Assembly (NCBI GenBank): GCA_036435485.1
Contig: CM071597.1
Span: 10,595,881-10,659,880 of the forward strand
Source of the DNA: Saposhnikovia divaricata
Taxonomy: Eukaryota > Streptophyta > Magnoliopsida > Apiales > Apiaceae
Length of the DNA stretch: 64,000 nucleotides
Direction: 5' to 3'
The position numbers and the translations under genes were made by a program. Each line of letters opens with the position of its first letter. The stretch's first letter is position 1. A model generated the notes under the pieces. That model saw only the letters and a list, made by a program, of their open reading frames with translations. It was not told the DNA's origin and did no database searches. Below are positions 21,730 through 33,251 of the stretch, one piece after another.

Positions 21730-23996
21730 TTACTTCTTTCTCTGACCCGTATCAACTATTTCCACACTGCAACACTCTTCATCCTCTGTCAGAAATTTCA
21801 TGGCCTTGAACACATTGAAGGTGACATTCTGATCTTGCACCCTCATTGTAAGCTCTCCTTTTTGCACATCGATCAAAGTACGACCCGTAGCTAGAAAAGG
21901 CCTTCCCAAGATTATGGGAATCTTCTTGTCTTCTTCGAAATCTAGAATCACAAAATCGGCAGGAAATATGTGCTTATCAACTTTCATTAAGACATCCTCT
22001 ACTATACCCCTCAGATATGTGATAGATCGATCAGCCAACTACAAAGAGATGTTGGTTGGCTTTGTCTCCGGCAGACCAAGTTGCTTGAAAACAGATAAAG
22101 GCATGAGATTGATGCTAGCTCCCAAATCACACAAACACCTGCTGAAAGAAAGGTTGCCAATAGTACACGGGATGGTGAAACTTCCCGGATCTTTAAGTTT
22201 GGGTGGAAATTTCTGTTGCAACACTACACTGTACTCCTCTGTCAATGCCACTATTTCAAATTCTTCCAACCTTCTCTTTCGTGACAAAATATCCTTCACG
22301 AACTTTGCATATCTCGGCATCTGCTCCAATGCTTCAACAAAAGGAATGTTAGTGGACAATTTCTTGAAGACATCCATAAACTTCTGAAACTGTTTCTCTT
22401 GACTTTTCTGCAAGCGTCCAGGATATGGAGGAGGAGGAGGATAGATCTGATTATTCTTTGAAGATTGCTCCAGAGTAGACTTTTCAACAGACTTCTTGCT
22501 CTTTTCCACTTCGTAATCTAGCTGATCAGCCACCAAATCAGATTTCTCAATTTCTGGCACTACAGATTTTTTAACCTGCTGATTCTGAACATCTTCATCT
22601 TCCTTAGCTACTGATTTAGGATCCCTCGTGACTTTTCCAGATCTCAAAGTAACCGCATTGACCTGTTCTTTGCTTTCCCTTCTGCCTGGATTAGCCTCCG
22701 TATCGCTAGGAAGAGTTCCTTGTTGCCTACTAAGTAAAGCACTTGCAAGCTGTCCCATATAGTTTTCCAAGGTCTTTTGAGAAACTGACAGGCTTTTAAT
22801 CATCATCCTCAACTCATCCATCTCTGATTTTTCATTAAAAGATTGCCCCGCATGAGCCTGGGGCTGTTGCTGCTGAAATCCCGGAGTTTGATATGGTGGC
22901 CTTGGAGCATATGGCTGTTGATAGCCCTGATTGAATGGTTTCGCTTGTTGTCCCTAAAACTGTTGCTGATAAGGTTGTTGAGCACCTTGATTGTTACTCC
23001 AGCTGAAATTGAGATGATTCCTGTTGCTTGGATGATAAGTAGCTGGAACTGGTACCGCAGGTCTCTGGAAATTACTCACGAACTGTGCTGATTTAGAAGA
23101 GATAGCACACTGACTTGTCTCATGTGCACCCGCACATATCTCACAAATACTAGCAACCTACTGAACTCCATAATTTGAAAGAGAATCCACCTTCATAGTC
23201 AACGCCTTCAACTGAGCTGCAATAGCTGAAGCTGCATCCACTTCAAAAATACTTGCTACCCTGCCTTGAGATAGTCTCTGGGTTGGATTTTGATATTCAT
23301 TAGCAGCCATCGTCTCAATAAGATCATAAGCCTCCTCATAGCTCTTAGCCCACAGAGCTCCACCTGATGCTGTATCTAACAAAGGTCTAGACTTGCTCCC
23401 AACCCATTGTAAAAACCATTGATAACCATCCAATAAGGCATCACATGATGTGAACACCTACGAAGCACCTCCTTATAACGTTCCCAAGCCTCACACAAAG
23501 ATTCACCAGATTGCTGCTGAAATTGAGTTAGCTGGTTCCTTATTGCTGCAGTTTTCGCCATAGGGAAGAATTTAGTAAGAAATTTCTGAGCAAGATCCTC
23601 CCATGTAGTAATGGAACCGGCTGGTAAAGAGTGTAACCAGCCCTTAGCCTTATCCCTCAGATAGAATGGGAAAAGTCTCAATTTGATCGCATCATCCGGC
23701 ACACCATTAAACTTGAAAGTGTCGTTGATCTTAATAAAGTCCCTGATATGCATGTTAGGATCCTCCGTCAGAGCACCCCCAAACTGAACTGAGTTTTGCA
23801 CCATCTGAATCACGCCCGACTTGATTTCAAAAGTATTAGCTGCAATAACTGGCCTGACAATGCTAGACTGAATGTCATTGATCTTAGGCTGAGAATAATC
23901 CTTCAAAGCCTTAGCAGCTGCTCGTAAATCTGCCATCTCTTTTGCTGCTGCAAGTTCTTCTTCTGCCAGTTTACGCGTTTGCAAACGTGTTCGCAT
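21730..23996 (-). pseudogene. Element 2 gag-protease, broken
   Basis: Read from ATG 23996 on the minus strand: an N-terminal MRTRLQTRK, the Gag core with NTFEIKSGVIQMVQNSVQFG, then LRLFPFYLRDKAKGWL and the FLTKFF segment of retrotransposon Gag, a C-x2-C-x3-H-x4-C knuckle (CEICAGAHETSQC), a Pro-rich spacer, the NAVTLRSGK motif, and a protease region with DLGASINLMP, the Athila variant of the aspartic protease motif. Breaks: a one-base deletion near 23388, TAG codons near 23158, 22955 and 22037, each replacing a Gln codon by comparison with element 3 or by frame. The frame stops at 21730 soon after the protease and no reverse transcriptase follows. Confidence 0.88.
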
Positions 23997-24105
23997 ACAC
24001 GTTCAAGTACCTGAAACACCAAGAAACAACAAACTAAGAAATCCGAGTGAGTGAACGCTAAAGACCACTGATGACGAGCACATAAACTAAATTATACACC
24101 GATGA

Positions 24106-24123
24106 TCCCCGGCAGCGGCGCCA
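24106..24123 (-). other. Element 2 primer binding site (tRNA-Asp)
   Basis: The minus strand reads TGGCGCCGCTGCCGGGGA just inside the 5' LTR, identical to element 1 and nearly fully complementary to the tRNA-Asp 3' end. Confidence 0.85.
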
Positions 24124-24129
24124 AAAACT

Positions 24130-25611
24130 TGTTAACACAATATCATGCAAGTATACGTGGTCACAAGTAATAAAATTAAAGTTCGTTCTACTGAGATCTG
24201 GTTAAGTTTGTTTCAGTTAATGCACCTATTCAACAATGTATGATTTTAATTCACTTCTGAGACAATAAATAAATTGAGATTTTAATTAACTAAATTAAGC
24301 AAAGATGCAAAGTAAGACCTAATTAACTAATGAGAATTAAATCTGAATTACTTATAAAAATAAAAACATGGGATCCTAACTTCATTATCTACTTCATTTA
24401 GAGTCGATGCCTTTAATCAATACATGTGATGGTTTTGATATCTGATCGGATAACACGAAACAAGTAAAAGCTATCTCTCGGTATACTAATACCAAACTAC
24501 GCATGCATCCACAAAAGAGATAGAAGATGGGTAGACACCAAATATGTTTATACCCTATATCTCTATATAATTTGAAAACATAAAGGTTTAAGCACAAGTT
24601 ATCCACTTAGATCACATATGGTAGCATAATATCTCTATTTACGCCACAAATCATGTGTTAAAACATCAACCTATCCTATGCTAGCATGACAAGTTCTATA
24701 TCTCAAGATCCACTCTCGTTTCGCAAGAGATTAACAAATTAGATGTTCGCGACGCATCTAAATACATGAAACACAACCATATGAGGATATCAAGAATTCA
24801 CCACACATAAATCTTTAAAGCAATCAAACTACTAAGCTACATAGATAAATCCGTTAGATTCCCATGACAAGGATTAGTTCATAATCGAACCACTCGTCAT
24901 CATGGGATCTGATGAAACCATGATATAAAACAAGATATGAATGAGATAAGTAATAATATTAATAAAACAAAGAGTTAAGAAAACAAATCTAAAATCCAGA
25001 ATAACACAAAAGATGAAGTAGATCTAGTTGCTTGTCACGAGCGTTGAATCCTTCTCTCTTTTTCTCCCTTGCAGTTCTAAGCTTTGATACAATAAAATTT
25101 ACTATCCTAATTACAATGCTAAGATGTGTTTAAATAGGCTCTAGATTTATTGCCCAGCAAGAAATTACCTTCTATTACAATTAGAAATCGATTAAGGTAC
25201 TAAAAAGTGCCCAAAATACAATTAGAATTAGAAAAAGGGCAAAACAGTAATCTTTCAGCCTTGCTTCACAAAGAACACATGCGCGAATTTTAATTACACG
25301 CTCCCTGCTCTTGCTATCTGTCCCAGGTTGGAGAAAATCTCCCAAGCTTCGCGTGAGCTGTAAGATCGCTGAAAACGGACTTCTAGAACTCCAGATATGG
25401 CCAAAACAGTGTAGACTGCGCAACTTTCCCGGAAAATCCGAATTTTAATCAATTAATCCTCCAAACACGATAGAAGCATCACCCATAATCGACATTCTTG
25501 TAAATCTGCACAACTACACAAAACACATCAAAACTACAATAAACTTGAGTCCAAGAAAATCAATTTAAGCCGATATGGAATGCTCCAAGTGGATATAAAA
25601 TCCACTTATCA
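24130..25611 (-). repeat. Element 2 5' LTR
   Basis: 1482 bp, matching 17927-19414 throughout with scattered substitutions; the plus-strand left end TGTTAACAC abuts the primer site. Confidence 0.93.
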
Positions 25612-26494
25612 AGCGCGATGATGCTTTATATGCTCAAGATCAGCGGGTAAATTCGATGGAGTACCCTACTGGTGACCCGAAAGAGGTTTCAGCAGATAAG
25701 GATAAGGAGCTTACCCTTGAGGAATGAGGGTTGCAGCCAGAAAGACTGTGATGATTAAGGTATAGAGCTCAGAAAAGTGAACATAAAGAACTGAGCTATT
25801 AGCAAGAGATTTGAAGATTCATGTTGGATTCGTAATCGGACTACTGGATGTAGTACCAGCAAGTAAGACAGATTGGAAGAATTACTTGAGATCTTAAACG
25901 GGAATAAATGAGAATCCTTAGAGACTTTCATATTAACGAAGAAAGAGCTAGAGGGATGTATGATTATCAAAGGCATCGATATAGGACGAGGAACAGAGTC
26001 CCTAGGAATAGTTAAGAAGGAGGCAGTAAGTGCCACATCATTTGATAAATGAATTTGTATGAATATTGTCAGTAATAATTCGCCATGAGAAGGCAGATGT
26101 CATAGGTTATAATTTATGGAACCAAATTGAGGTTAATGAGGTGGTTTTATTCAGGGAAATGTTCATTTTATGAATGAATTAGTTAGAAAGTAAAGACATT
26201 GGGAAGTGACAGCATGATTGGATAAAGTTATATAAAGAAGTAGTAAACAAGACAATGATCTCAGAACCTACCGGAAGATAAGACCAGTGAGTCAAGATGA
26301 ACTCGTAATGAGACTACTGTCAGCTATTGAGTTTAGGGTTATTTCAACTCAGTGAAATGATGAACTAGAAACGTTAGATGCATGTGATTCAGAGGAATAT
26401 TAAATTCTTTCTTTGAATGAATTATAGTAGTTACCTTAAGTTTACTCCGACGCAGAATTATAATGGATCAAGTAATACGATCAGCAGTTAAAGA
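25612..26494 (+). other. Decayed retroelement sequence, no intact gene
   Basis: Continuation of the host sequence interrupted by elements 1 and 2. Short frames are all broken. Because it leads colinearly into an RNase H remnant, it is probably old chromovirus gag-pol. No protein domain could be assigned within it. Confidence 0.45.
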
Positions 26495-26660
26495 GAAAAA
26501 TGTGAGAAAATCTTCCTGGAGCTAAAAGATGAAATTGGTGACGACCCAGCGTTGGCGTTGCCTCATGGAAAAAGGAGACTTTGTGCTTCCAACGACGCTT
26601 CGCATAAAGGATTAGGATGCGTGCTTGCACAGCACGACAAAGTACTTGCGGATGCATTCG
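26495..26660 (+). pseudogene. Ty3/gypsy RT-RNase H remnant
   Basis: One frame reads EKCEKIFLELKD, then PALALPHGK and NDASHKGLGCVLAQHDKVLA. This matches the junction of reverse transcriptase and RNase H in plant Ty3/gypsy chromoviruses, whose consensus is roughly C-x2-F-x-LK, LALP and DASxxGLGxVLxQxxxVxA. The similarity stops abruptly where AYASRQL would be expected. It is a fossil fragment. Confidence 0.75.
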
Positions 26661-26695
26661 GACAGCACGGTTCACCAGGTTCGGATGGCCTTAGT

Positions 26696-26835
26696 AGTGT
26701 CAAATCTCGAGTCTTTTTTGAAAATTGGGTCAAGTCCCGATTCCGAATCTGAAATAAACCAAAGTAAACTAACCCAATTACAGCCAACTTGGGTTATCCA
26801 CAAGCCTACCACAGGCTCTCAAAAGATCATGATTT
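26696..26835 (+). repeat. LTR-like repeat, copy 1
   Basis: GGGTCAAGTCCCGATTCCGA through CCACAGG aligns with 27023-27150. The end seen in copy 2 is missing. Confidence 0.65.
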
Positions 26836-26839
26836 GTTG

Positions 26840-26907
26840 GTGTTTGGAATCGAACTCCTATTTATCCCCTATCAAACTCATACTATAACCATTATGCCAC
26901 ACTTAGT
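26840..26907 (-). other. tRNA-like pol III promoter pair (SINE-head-like)
   Basis: The minus strand contains TGGCATAATGG, fitting an A box, and about 34 bases later AGTTCGATTCC, fitting a B box (GGTTCGANTCC). Acceptor and T stems do not pair well, so it is not a functional tRNA gene; a SINE head or decayed tRNA is likelier. Confidence 0.35.
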
Positions 26908-27014
26908 TTTTTTCTTTTGAATAATTAGGATAATAGACTTACAATCGAGTATATGTTCTAAGAAAATTCAGAAAATTCTCGGATGAGTCAGAGTCAAACC
27001 CAGGTCCTGGCACG

Positions 27015-27247
27015 TGACAACCCAAGTCAAATCCCGAGTCTTTTTCAAAAAATGGGTCAAGTCCCGATTTCAAATTTGAAATAATCCAAAGTAAACTGAC
27101 CTAGTTACAACCAACTTGGGTTGTCCACAAGCCCACACCACAGGTCCCCAAAAGTTCATGATTAATTGGTGCACCTGGTAGTAGTACCATGCCTTATAAA
27201 CTGAAATAATGTCCCAAATCTCCTCGATGTGGAACTGGGGTGTTACA
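27015..27247 (+). mobile_element. Short LTR-like unit TGACAACCC...TGTTACA
   Basis: Starts TGACAACCCAAGTCAAATCC and ends ATGTGGAACTGGGGTGTTACA-like sequence (last 7 bases TGTTACA), ends common in short plant LTRs. Its first half repeats 26696-26835. No target duplication found. Possibly a small solo LTR. Confidence 0.4.
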
Positions 27248-27459
27248 AACTCCCCCACTTAAACTCCTGACGTACTCGTCAGGCCTGAACGGATATCTCA
27301 TAGGTTCTGGATCGTTCCTCTCTAGCCATTGTGGGATAATATTGGCTGGTTTCGTGTCCCCACCTCCGGACCTCTGTTATAACATCCAAGCCTACAATCG
27401 AATGTATACCAGACCCAACAACCCACCATAGGTCAGTTTAAAAGAGCTAGCAATTTGAT

Positions 27460-27660
27460 ACATTTAGTGGTATTTGCACCCGGTTGTACTTGAACTTAGT
27501 GGTGTTTGCACATAGTTATGTTTGCACTTAGTTGTATTTACACTTAATTGTGTTTGCACCTGGTTGTGTTCCCATCAAGTTGGAGAGCCAAATGTTCCCA
27601 ATAAGTTGGACAACCTAAATGCTCCCACTAACTTGTAGAGCCAAATGCACTTAGGTCGTT
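27460..27660 (+). repeat. Two adjoining degenerate minisatellites
   Basis: First, 15-19-base units around TTAGTTGTGTTTGCAC (about seven). Then two to three 28-33-base units around AAGTTGGAGAGCCAAATG. All diverged; no gene. Confidence 0.7.
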
Positions 27661-28189
27661 AAAGAATAAAGAATGAAGTCTTGCGGTTACCACTCGCTGG
27701 CGAGGTATATGTTGTATCCTTAACATAAAAATTTGATGGCCCGATTCTGTATTTCAATAAATTGTTCTTATTGGGGGATCACTGGTAATTAAGCATGTCG
27801 ATACACTCTTGGGATCCTACCCAGTATTCTAGTAAGTTATCATTATTAGAGGGTTTCTAGATGCCCTGCATGACATTCGTTTGGGAGAACTTACCCAGTA
27901 GTCTGATGGGTTAGCCACATCGGAAATAAGGACACGATTGTACATTTGGAATAAGCCATGACTGTCCCTGTAATTGTTGATGAGGAAAGAGCTGGTAGCA
28001 TTTAATGTTAGCTCTAATAGTTAGGGCTAATGATGTATCCGTGAAGTCCTAATTCACAATTGAGAGTTGGGGTCATTTGGGCTAGGCTCCATCGTATGGG
28101 CTCTCCTAAACGGGCATTCCTACTTGAGGACTTTGTAGGTCCCCTACGAGTGGGCAGGGCCTGATGGCAGAGAGACCTACTTCTAATGG
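27661..28189. other. No gene recognised
   Basis: Moderately GC-balanced sequence with only short frames and no domain similarity; likely old retroelement DNA leading into the LTR-like segment. Confidence 0.4.
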
Positions 28190-28640
28190 GCTTAGATTTC
28201 TTGCTCTCCAAGAACTACATGGGCTTGATTCCCTATAAGTAGGGATACGTACGCACATTGTGAGGGGTTGGAAGAGAAGAGCTCAGTAAGCCACCACCAA
28301 AAAACCTAACAATCGCACCCCCATTTCATCACAACCACCACACTTCGATGACTTTTCCGATGAAGAACCACTATCACAGATCTGAATCCGGCGAACAACC
28401 TCGAATTTTGTTATCATAAATTCCTCCGTTAATCGTATTGATAAACAACCGTGGGTATTTACAAAACAATCAATTCATTAATTTACAATTAAATAAAGAT
28501 GTAATCGATTTTATTTCAGTTAAGTCCTATAAAGATGTTATATTCATAACATAATATTAATATGATCGGGTGCATACATAGTTAAACACGTGATATTTTA
28601 TTGATTGTATATGTGGAATTACATTTATTATAATATCCAA
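28190..28640 (+). mobile_element. Tat-like LTR remnant
   Basis: AGAACTACATGGGCTTGATT and GGGATACGTACGCA resemble the well-known GAACTACG..TACGTAGGCA stretch of plant Tat-lineage (Ogre/Retand) LTRs. Sequences 28462-28640 and the part before them both recur near copy B (43425-43990 and 44240-44500), but in swapped order. Confidence 0.5.
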
Positions 28641-30060
28641 AATTTAAAAAACTACTTTTTTTATACATTATGTGTGATTTGTTTTATACGCAAAAGATGA
28701 GGTTGAGGTTGACAGAGGAAGTTAATAATACAGTTACTATGCATAGTTAGACATCATATTTTATTCTATTTATTATGCTTTACAGCTCCAAAATTTGTAG
28801 AATAATCTAGAGCATTACTCTTTTTATTTATTACATATAGGCTATAGATAGGATTAAAGTTAATAGAATAATCTAGAATACTACCTTTTTATACGTTACA
28901 TCTAGGATTTGTTTTATACAAAAGAGTTGAGATTGAGAGAGTAATCTAGAACATTACCTTTTTTTATACATTCCTATTGGAATTATTTAAATATTATTTG
29001 ATATTCTTACCAAAAATTTTAAACAAACAAAAATCTTATATATTAATATGAACATAAAACAATAATTATGAAGATACGGAGGGTTAAAATGGTAATTTTA
29101 GTAGCCTAATAGAATATGGTTTTGAATGTTTCCTCTTGCCCCTATAGATACATGAAATATATCTCATTCTCAACATACTACAACCATAGCCACCGGAGAG
29201 AGACCAGGCTAATACCATACTCCTTGTTATAGTTCGTTATTGTACTCCTTGTTAAAGTTCGTAAAACGATTAGTAATCAATCGTTAGGATACGGTAAAGA
29301 CATAGATTGTGCAAGGGGATATGATAGGATTCGTAGATCTTTCATTCTCCACTTCATTCAACTGGAAAAATTTCAGCCCTTTGAATTAATAATATTTGCA
29401 TGAATCCTCGGATAGAATTTTTGGATTTGGGTTAAATATAATGGTTTTTTGTTGTGTTTATTTTTCAGTCACCCCCTTTATTAATTTAGCAAAATAAATT
29501 TTGAAAATTTGAATTCGCCATTGAAATCCTTGGTTAGTTTTTAAATCTCACCCAAGTAACACTACCATAGATAAGAATAATATAATCTTTAAAATTGGAG
29601 TGTTTTGTTATTAGTAATTATTGCCATATTTGTTAGGATTTTACACCATTTGTTGACTAATTTTGCTATATAATGCTTGTGAACTACAAAGCATGTCGAT
29701 TTTATCTGAATGATTAAGTAACTCATCATAGAACAAAAATTAAGTGAGAACATAATTGTTCTGCAGAACAATATAGAAATAAAAATGTGAAAAATATGTC
29801 GAACAATTGTTCTGCACTTTTTAAAGGAGTATAGAACAAATGTTCTCACGTATAATTTGTTCTCACACATAAATATATATATTTATTTTTTAAATTTTTT
29901 AAATTTTTTATTATTATTATTTTTTTACTGGATGGATAGAGGGTAAAAAAATTAATAATTTTTTGTATTGGGTGTCATGACGGAACTCTTATATTAGATT
30001 AGATATGAGGTGTTCTTTATTGTTTGTTATATAAGGTGTTTGTTATGGAGTGCAACTCTC
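28641..30060. other. AT-rich, no supported gene; diverged local repeats
   Basis: Phrases such as AATCTAGA..CATTACCTTTTTTATACATT recur two to three times at 28640-28980. A minus-strand frame at 29589-29870 has no recognisable domain and biased composition; I do not call it. Confidence 0.45.
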
Positions 30061-30078
30061 TCTCTCCCTCTCTCTCTC

Positions 30079-30136
<58 letters not shown>
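30056..30136. repeat. (CT)n-(TA)n compound microsatellite
   Basis: CTCTCT run followed by a long TA array. Confidence 0.95.
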
Positions 30137-30138
<2 letters not shown>

Positions 30139-30995
30139 GTATTAAGTTAATATAGTTGAGAATCTAAACTCTTGTTAATTTTTGGAATTGATACACCAAT
30201 TAATTACTATGTGCTTGTGCACGTAGTTCTCTATGAAAACATGACACCCTAAATTTAGGTTTATCTTTACTTTTAATATAGAAACATTTCAAATCTTTAG
30301 AAAATAAAAAATGTCATCTCACTTAAAGTGTTCAAGAAAATCGTCTATGTTATCTAGCTATGAGGGTTAATGTTAAAATATCTCTGAAAAATAAGATACC
30401 TAGTTAAGATACAAAATACACAACTCTCTTTCCATGCACATCCATTAAATTTAGTAATTTGGAGGCCTAAATTTAGATTGATCTAAGGATCAGACGTAAA
30501 TCCTTGTCCTTGTCCCGATATTTCGAATGTTAGATTGATTGTTTGAGTTGCTTATGCGGGTAGGGTGATGAATTGACAAGAGGACTTTTTTTCGGTCGAA
30601 GAGTCGACATGGAACTCGTAAGTGAAATCCAACTGCAATATTTTTAAAGATTTTTTGGAATAAAATATCAAAATTAGCCGAATTTTTCTGGAACTTAGAG
30701 TTTATATTATATAAAATTTAAATTTTTTGAAATAATACTGATGTTGAATGAAAAATAAAGAAGTGATAATTTTTTATTAAGTTTTTATTCACATTAATAA
30801 TGTATATATAATGGGAGAAAAATGTGGCTCCTATAATTTTGGAGGCGTAGGTACAATGCCTAGGGCAACTCCCCCACGGCTTGTGATAATATTAAATTTA
30901 AATCCTACCAACAATTTCGGGCCAACCACCTTGTGTTCGTGTTCCCAAAAAACACAATTTTCTTTAGCAATAACCATCACATTAGGTCTAAATCA
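30137..30995. other. No gene recognised
   Basis: AT-rich sequence with short frames only; nothing attributable. Confidence 0.4.
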
Positions 30996-30998
30996 TAG

Positions 30999-31128
<130 letters not shown>

Positions 31129-31129
31129 T

Positions 31130-32175
31130 ATAAGATAAAAAACAAAAGCTTATTAGTACTTTTTAGATCTTCTTCACCACCAACAATGATTTATAAGTTA
31201 AAAAACACAAGCTTAATAGTACTTAGATCTTCTTCATCACCATGATACACTCCACTTAACTTGAGAATTTAATGGATTTCTTTACCCTATGAGTTTTTCA
31301 CGCCCAACTGGTCGGAAGTGACGAAGCAGAATTTTTCTACAATTGATAGGAAAATCGCCAGAATGAATCTCAATGAATTTGGCTATTGCCCCCTTCCTAT
31401 TTCTCAATGAAGAAATGCATTGCATAATTAATCATCTCCATTTTAAGCAAATAAAAATTTAGATCAATTGAATAAAAATTGTGATCCTTCCATTTTATCA
31501 TATATTAATATTCATATACCAATTACACTATATATAAGAAACACCTTTTCATAAGAAGGATGGTAGGACATATAAGTACTTGGTTGAGCATTCATCATTA
31601 GAACCATGGTGTTGATATGCAAATTTCTATCCTAAGATTTCTATCTCTAATTAAATGTTTGTTAGATGTGTGTGGTATAGTACCCTATTATGAGTGAGAA
31701 ATTGAAAAAGTAATATGTCTGGTCAAACCCACTATAATAATTTGGCGCTTTTTCAATGTCTCACTCATAAAAGGCTATTGTACCACACATGATGAATGCT
31801 CAAAAGTACTTATCATCTTTCTTATGAAGAGGTGTTTCTCCATATATTGTGCAATTGATATATGAATATTAATATACAATAAAAATGGAAGGATAACAAA
31901 TTTTATTCAATTCAATTAACTTTTAATTTGTTTAAAATGGAGATGATTAATCATGTAATGCATATCTTCATTGAGAAAAATAGGAAGGGAGCAATAGCCA
32001 AATTTATTGAGATTCATTATGGCAAACTTCTGAGCAATTTTAGAACTGATTGGGCATGGAAAACTCGTAACTGTGAGGAACTCCTTTAAATTTCTTGGTT
32101 AAGTGGAGTGTGTTGTGGTGATGAAGATATCTGAAAACTACTAATAAGCTTGTGTTTTTTATCTTATAAATCATT
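31130..32175. repeat. Imperfect ~1 kb inverted repeat (foldback)
   Basis: The left arm from AAAGCTTATTAGTAC through TTCTATTTCTCAATGAAG, AATTAATCATCTCCATTTTA and ATGAGTGAGAAATTG is mirrored by the right arm ending AATAAGCTTGTG. Matching anchors include CATCTCCATTTTAA with TTAAAATGGAGATG and AGTGAGAAATTGAAAAAG with CTTTTTCAATGTCTCACT. The centre lies near 31710-31750. The left outer ~60 bases are themselves duplicated. Either a foldback/MITE element or a hairpin-RNA locus. Confidence 0.78.
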
Positions 32176-32289
32176 ATTACTTATAATAATAATATTTGTT
32201 ATATATTGTTCTTGTTCAGAATTCTCAAAATCTAATTGACAATATATGAATAATAATTATATATAATAAAAACGAAATGATGCTAATTG

Positions 32290-32372
32290 ATATTAATTTT
32301 ATTTTACTTAAATTAATGTAGATGATTAATCATGTAATATATATCTCTATTGAAAAATAGGAAGGGATCCGG
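32290..32372 (+). repeat. Third partial copy of the inverted-repeat arm
   Basis: GATGATTAATCATGTAAT and AAAAATAGGAAGGGA match the right arm near 31940-31990. Confidence 0.65.
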
Positions 32373-32837
32373 TTCCACATATTAGGTCAAAAATAGAATT
32401 TGTGGCACCCAACCACGGATCAATTAAAAGGGCTTTCCCTTATGTTCTTAAAGCAAGCTCTACCAGCTGTAGTCTATGTGTAGGACTACCCAAGCTATGA
32501 ATATCAAGCCAATTAAAGAGTTTGTATCGATCATTGGTGACATTATTTCCTCTCTAAGCCTCATCTAACATATCTTTGTTCCCTAGATAAAGGGCCAACA
32601 CACCAAATTTTGGCATAAGTAGGCGCAGGCGCACAATATTGCACACATTTAAAAATGACATAATTTGTGTTAATTTAGACGTCATTTGTGCATCTAGGAT
32701 AGTTTGGTGTAATTTACCCTTATTGTGACCATTTTTTTTTATAAGAAATGCTATAATTCTCAAAAGCATTCCATGTGGTTCCAAAAGCTTAGTTGACACG
32801 ACTTAATTGTAAACGTATTTCGAAATAAAGAGGCCCT

Positions 32838-33251
32838 CCATATATATATATATATATATATATAGGGATCTAGAGAAAACTTTTTATATAGGAAACCTAG
32901 ATAACTTCATCTACACTGTTGATTAATTCATTCTCAAATTCATTTTAGAATTCATCTGACTTGTTTTGGGGTCCACAAATTTTATTTTATTTTTTAATAC
33001 AAAAAATATATTTTTAATATATTTTTTTATATATACCATTTTTTGTATATTTTTTATAAAATTTCCATAGTTTTTTTTTTGAAGTTTTTTTTTTGGGTTT
33101 GTTAATGTGTGTGAGTGTCTATGTTTATTATATGAGGGGGCCCTTGGCGGGGCCTTTAGATCATAAATCTAAAGGTTAAATGGGGAGTTCTCTAAGTTCT
33201 CTTTTTAAGGGGGTTCTCTTTTGAGTAGCCCCCTATATATATATATATATA
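32838..33251. mobile_element. (TA)n-flanked element a (Micron-like)
   Basis: Lies between two TA arrays. Left inner end TAGGGATCTAGAG and inverted right end TAGGGGGCTACTC resemble each other. The core carries CCCTTGGCGGGGCCTTTAGA, also found in elements c and at 43476-43880. Confidence 0.6.

Larger units (their letters stand above)
17927..25611 (-). mobile_element. Element 2: Athila-like retrotransposon lacking pol
   Basis: Direct LTRs 17927-19414 (3') and 24130-25611 (5') are nearly equal in length (1488 and 1482 bp) and closely similar. The flanks AGCGT and AGCGC are a one-mismatch target duplication. Reading on the minus strand: LTR, tRNA-Asp primer site, gag, protease, then directly the post-integrase tail, a tandem-repeat region, a hairpin with G-tract, the conserved non-coding block, the polypurine tract and the 3' LTR. 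Reverse transcriptase, RNase H and integrase are absent. Confidence 0.93.

Noticed and set aside
26840..26907. Functional tRNA gene
   Set aside because: A and B boxes are present but acceptor and T stems do not pair, and no proper anticodon arm can be drawn.
29589..29870. 93-codon minus-strand frame
   Set aside because: Biased, AT-driven composition, no domain, no splice or promoter context.
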